Program-made: the position numbers and the translations under genes
Source: Chrysoperla carnea
Taxonomy: Eukaryota; Arthropoda; Insecta; Neuroptera; Chrysopidae
Length of the DNA stretch: 64,000 bases
Direction of reading: 5' to 3'
NCBI RefSeq assembly: GCF_905475395.1
Contig: NC_058338.1
Span: 76,023,435 to 76,087,434 of the forward strand
Part shown: piece after piece, positions 52,201 to 58,200 of the stretch
How positions within the stretch are numbered: the first letter of the stretch is position 1
How the letters are laid out: every line of letters begins with the position of its first letter
The notes under the pieces: model-generated
Databases searched by the model: none
What the model was told of the DNA's origin: nothing
Seen by the model: the letters and a program-made list of their open reading frames with translations, nothing else

Positions 52201-55200
52201 ATAATCTTATATCTACATATAAATATACCACATAACAGAATCCAATCAGGATAAGGTATATACTGAAAGTCTTATATAAAATAAATAAGTTAATTTAAAA
52301 AATAAATGATAAAAAAGAATTTATTTTTATACAATATGTCTTTCAAATTGTTGAAAACGGGGTATAAATAAGGCCTATGATAAAAGATAACTTATTTTCT
52401 TATAAAATATTAATAAATAAATCATAACATAGGCCGTCATTTGTATCAAATACTATATTTGCAGCTTTTACTTTCAATAAATCATGAATAATCAATAAAT
52501 ATTCATATAAATTACGAAAAATTCACATATCTGATCATTTGTGATGCACAATGTCAATAATTAAATGAATATTCTACTAATTTTAAAACCAACGTGTATA
52601 GATAGCTTTTTCTCATTTGAACATGAAACATGACTTCCAACTTAATTTTTACATTAATTTGTATGGTATGAATTTTTTAAAGAAATTATTATAGCTAAAA
52701 AAAAAGTTTTACTAAAAAAATACTTTTTAAGAAACAAGCTTTTATTGTTCTAAAAAATAAAAAAGCCGAGCGTGAATCACACATACTCGACTACAATAAA
52801 AGTTTGTTCCTTAAAAAGTATTTTTTATTGAAATTTTTTATTTAAAACTAAAAAACTGTATATCAAATTTAGTGAAAGCGATTGGAAAATAATGTTTTTT
52901 TTTTTTTTTTTTTTTTGAAAGTTTACTAAAAATTACTGAGAAAAAATAAAAATAATTGATTTTTAATGTGTATATATGTTACAATTTCAAATAGATTTTA
53001 AAAGCTAAACTATAAATTTAAACGGCAATGACATCAAAAAGTCGCTTTCGTAACGCCACCGCACAATGGTTTTGGATGATTGATCTCTTGGCTGACATTC
53101 ACTATACATATTATACGTACTTTTCCATAGAAACAAGCCGAAAAATGTGAATTTAGCGTGATTTCGATTACCTTACAGCCTCAACGGTCGTAAATATGTC
53201 ACTACCTTTTTTTTCAAAAATATAACTATTTTTTATTAAATATAAATAAAAAATGGTATTATTAATTTAAAAAGAGTTTGGGTGTAGCTAGCCAAGATAT
53301 GAAGAAATGAGATAAAACTAGGTTGAAATAGTGCTTTGATTAGGTTTCGTTGAAAGCCTCATTAAGAGATAGACAATCTCTCGGAATTTTAGATAATTAT
53401 ACCGCTCTTTATTGAAAATAAATAAATAAAATTCTCTTGAATGGAATGATACACAATTTTTTAGTGGCAATAGTTTTTGTTTGCATTATCACCCTGATAA
53501 TAAATATCTATCTAGCGACAACATATTTTCTATTTGGCCAGAATATGCTGTGGGTGGACAAGGTAGGTATATAGGAGGAAGAAAAATAGAAACATAGTAC
53601 AAGGTGCTGCTTTAGGTTAGAATGTCTCTATGGAAGCGATGAAAGTTTTGTCTGACAGCAGGTCGCCGATACAAACCTTTCTTTTGCCTGATAGCCACTA
53701 GACATTGGACTATCGTTTAGCCAAGAGAAATTAATTACTTCCAAAGAAATTGACGCGATTGAATTTGAGTAATAGCCCGTTACGTACAGAAATTTTCTTT
53801 TAATAGTTATATTGGGTTGTCATAAATAATAATGGTTAATCACGACTATATTATTTTGGAAGTACTTATAAACAAATATACAGAAATATATATAAAACTC
53901 AAATCAAACTAAATTATTATACTTTGTCTTTTTATGGTATTTCCAGCATGGTATTTGCAGTTTCTATGTTAAAGCAATGGTACAATTTTTTTTTCGACAG
54001 AATTTAACGAAAAATTAAATTTAAGAATTTAATAATGCTTACTATTATTTCCCAAAGTTTCAGAAATTTTGACCGTTTAAAATGGGAAATAATTATGCCA
54101 ACGTCCCAATTTCGATCAATTTACGTCAAAATTAATATCTCGAAAGTGAAAATTAATTTCTAAATTTTTTTTTTAGAATTGTATTGTATAAACATTTTTT
54201 TCTACTTTTTCTTCAATATATAATAATATCATAAAAAATAGTTGGAGAGACCGGACATTTTACATGCTTTAAATGGGACATGACCCTCAAAATCGCGAAC
54301 TTTGTCTTTAAATATCTCGCGATCTAAACGGTCAAAAATTATGAAATTTTAGGAATTCATAAATAAAGCTATTATAAACCCGAGAAAAAAAATTCGGCCA
54401 AATCTGTCGAAAAGTGATTTCATGCTGGTACTACCTTATGTTCAATTGCAATTTTTATAACAGTTTTATATATGATGTAATTTACACTGCATAATAGTTA
54501 GACCGAAAATTATATTTAATTTTGAAATAAAATTCAATTATTATTAAGGTTTTAGTTTTATTAAAATTTATTTTTGTTTATTAAAAGTTTCCTTTTTTGT
54601 AAAGGATAAATTCCTGATAACAACATTTCGTTAATAGGTTTTAGCTCCCTAAGGTCTATATTCAAACAGTTTTTTGTTTCGCATGTTCAGTATTTTGTTT
54701 CGATTTTTTCAGAATGGCTGGTATATGGATGGCATTTGGAATAATAAATAAATATGATTTATAATTTTTTGTACTTTCGAAATTTTTTTGTATATGATCA
54801 GTTTTGGTATTAATAATAATTCCCCTTTTCAAACAATGGCAATGTCTATATATTATAAATGTGAAAGCAAGGATATTTGTTTGTTTGTTTGTTACGCTTT
54901 CACGCAAAAACTAGCGAATGTTTTTTAATGAAACTGTACAGCAATATAGCTCATACATCAGAATAACACATGAGCTATTATTTATAATGATAGTTAAAAA
55001 AAAAATTAAATTTAATCTGACATTTACTATTTTAAATTTTTACAGAAATCTTTAATTTATTGTTCAAATTGAAGATCATAGATGTAGCAGATCTATGATC
55101 AAGATTTTGGACTTTAAATTAAAGATTTGTGTAAAAAATATAAAATAGTAAATGCCAAACCATAGTCACTTCTGATATACCCAATGAATTATGACTATTT

Positions 55201-58200
55201 TACAATTTAAAAAAATTGAAAATTGTGCATATCTTTTAGGTGTGTAACACAATCCCTTCAAGTGTTATGGGAGAGTTATAAGTGAAATCAATAAAGGTGG
55301 AGGGTATAAAGCGTTGGTTTGTACTTCTAGGCCCAGTGATGCAGGCGGGTATCAATCTAGTAATAAATTTAATTCTGATAGCAGATTTACTTTAAGGTAG
55401 TACCAGCATGAAATCACTTTTCGACAGATTTGGCCGAATTTTTTTTCTCGGGTTTATAATAGCTTTATTTATGAATTCCTAAAATTTCATAATTTTTGGC
55501 CGTTTAGATCGCGAGATATTTAAAGACAAAGTTCGCGATTTTGAGGGTCATGTCCCATTTAAAGCATGTAAAATGTCCGGTCTCTCCAACTATTTTTTAT
55601 GATATTATTATATATTGAAGAAAAAGTAGAAAAAAATGTTTATACAATACAATTCTAAAAAAAAAATTTAGAAATTAATTTTCACTTTCGAGATATTAAT
55701 TTTGACGTAAATTGATCGAAATTGGGACGTTGGCATAATTATTTCCCATTTTAAACGGTCAAAATTTCTGAAACTTTGGGAAATAATAGTAAGCGTTATT
55801 AAATTCTTTAATTTAATTTTTCGTTAAATTCTGTCGAAAAAAAAATTGTACCATTGCTTTAACATAGAAACTGCAAATACCATGCTGGAACTACGTTAAA
55901 GCAAATCAAGAAAGGGTACGTTTTGAAAAAATATGAAATTATATGAATTCACTGAATGCACATTAAGTGAATGCATAGGTCGAGAGGCATGGCATATTTT
56001 GGCAACTTCTTTCGAATTCTAGTGGTTAAGTTGGTTATTGCGTAAACAATTCCGTACGCGGTATGCCTAGCGCATTCTGCCGCCAAAACAAAATAATAAT
56101 TTAACTAATAGTGGAGGATGTGTCCTCATGACTATATTATTTTGGAAGTACTTATAAACAAATATATGTATATTCGTTGTGTGCGTAGTCATGGTAGGGG
56201 TAATAAAATCGATGCCAGCGCTTTAAGTGAAAAATTTTGGAGATAAAGTGGGCTGTTATGACTAATTTGCAATTATTTACATGTTAATGATATAGAAACT
56301 GTCAAATTAAAATGATTGAAAAACACTAATTAATTAAACTTAATGCATTAAAAATTGTGAAAATAAGAAATCAAATTGTACAAATATTATTTTTCAAATG
56401 TTAATTATCGTAATTATTTATTTAAATTTGTGAAACAAGAATATTAAATTTTAAATATAAGTTTTCAATGCAATCCACACAATTATATATGCATCCATTA
56501 ATTCTATAATTAAAGTAGTGTATCGTTCTCATGGAAACGAAATTCACGCTCGGAGCGAATACAGAAATATATATAAAACTCAAATCAAACTAAATTATTA
56601 TACTTTGTCTTTTTATGTTCCCTTCGATATTAAAAGAGCCTTGCAATTTTTATACCAGTTTTATATTTGATGTAATTCACACTGCATAATAATTAGACCA
56701 AAACTTCATATCAAAATTTATTTTTGTTTATTAAAAGTTTCTTTTTTTGTAAAAGATGAATATTAACCTGATAACAACATTTCGTTTATAGATATTAGTT
56801 TGTTTTATAAGCTCCCTAAGGTCTTTATGCAAACAGTTTTTTGTTTTCTTATTCAAAAAATGATTTTTTTGTTCCGAATAATGTGGCTGGTATAAATGGA
56901 TGGCATTTTGAATAATATATATGCACTTTCCAGAATTATTTTGTATTTGATCTATTTTGATATTCATAATAATTATCCATTACAAGGATCGCGTGTTGGA
57001 AGAAAACGGATATTATTTTTGGATTAACCACACTGATAAACATTTAATTCAAATATTTTGTCATTTGAATATCGTCCATAAAAGCCTCTAAAAGAAAAGT
57101 CTTCGGGTGTAGTAACTTGTAGGAAAAATTGTAGGAAGGATTTTTGCAACCGCTTTTCAAATTTGTACCCTTGTAAAAGGACTTGCCGTAAACATACGAA
57201 AACTTTTCAATTAAATTTATAGATTTTTTCAAAATAATGTGGTACATACCTCTGCTATGGATGTGTTTTGTAAAATAATGTCACTAATATAAATGACGAC
57301 TCCTAAAGTTACCACAAAAACACAATAAATACTGCTCAAGATTGTTGTTAATTGAGACCTGAAATTTAAACTTATAAAAGTTATATACTCGATTTAATAA
57401 ATGGCTAAGGATTTCATATAATCCAACTTATGGATTGTAATAAGGTAGACACAAATTTGAGAGCTTCCCTTTCTCGCTTCTGTCGGAGAGAATTGAAAAG
57501 TGTACCAATATTGACTAAGCTGGGGAAAATATGGGATTGAAGTCCGTGGATAAAATTTTTACTAATTTGACATTTGTTCTTAATTCACTTAACATCCACA
57601 TACTTCAAATATATTTTGTGGATATCGCGGTATTTTTATTTGTAGATAACTGCTATATTTCCTGAGTAAATTAATCCTTCATTTCAACATTTTACCAATT
57701 TCATCTTAGCGTAGGATTTACTCAATAAGCTGAACTGGAAAAAGTCTCTTACAAAGAATCAGTCAAAGAAAATAAAGAAATTTTTCATCAGTCGATTTAC
57801 TTTTCAACTCTTTTGAGGCAAAAGCGACTTGTATTTATCTTACGGTACAATTGATATTCACTTACCGAAATTTTTTAGTTTTTTGTTCATTGGTCAAAAT
57901 TTGTAAATTATGATTAGTTTTTAAATGACTTTTATGTGTGCTATTATTTCGTTTATGTGAATCATAGACAATAGATTCATAATTGATATAATTTGTTAAG
58001 CTACGATCATTAATTGCAGCTGATGAACAATTATTATTATAATTTCTATAATCAGGTGCTGATGCTGACACTATGGGTATATCGTTTGATGCTTGTAAAT
58101 TATTTTTTAATACTTTAAAGACTGAAAGTGCTGAAAAATAAAACAAAACATACGCTTAAAGAGTCTTTTCACTTAAAAAAAGATGATATTTCTATTTTGT

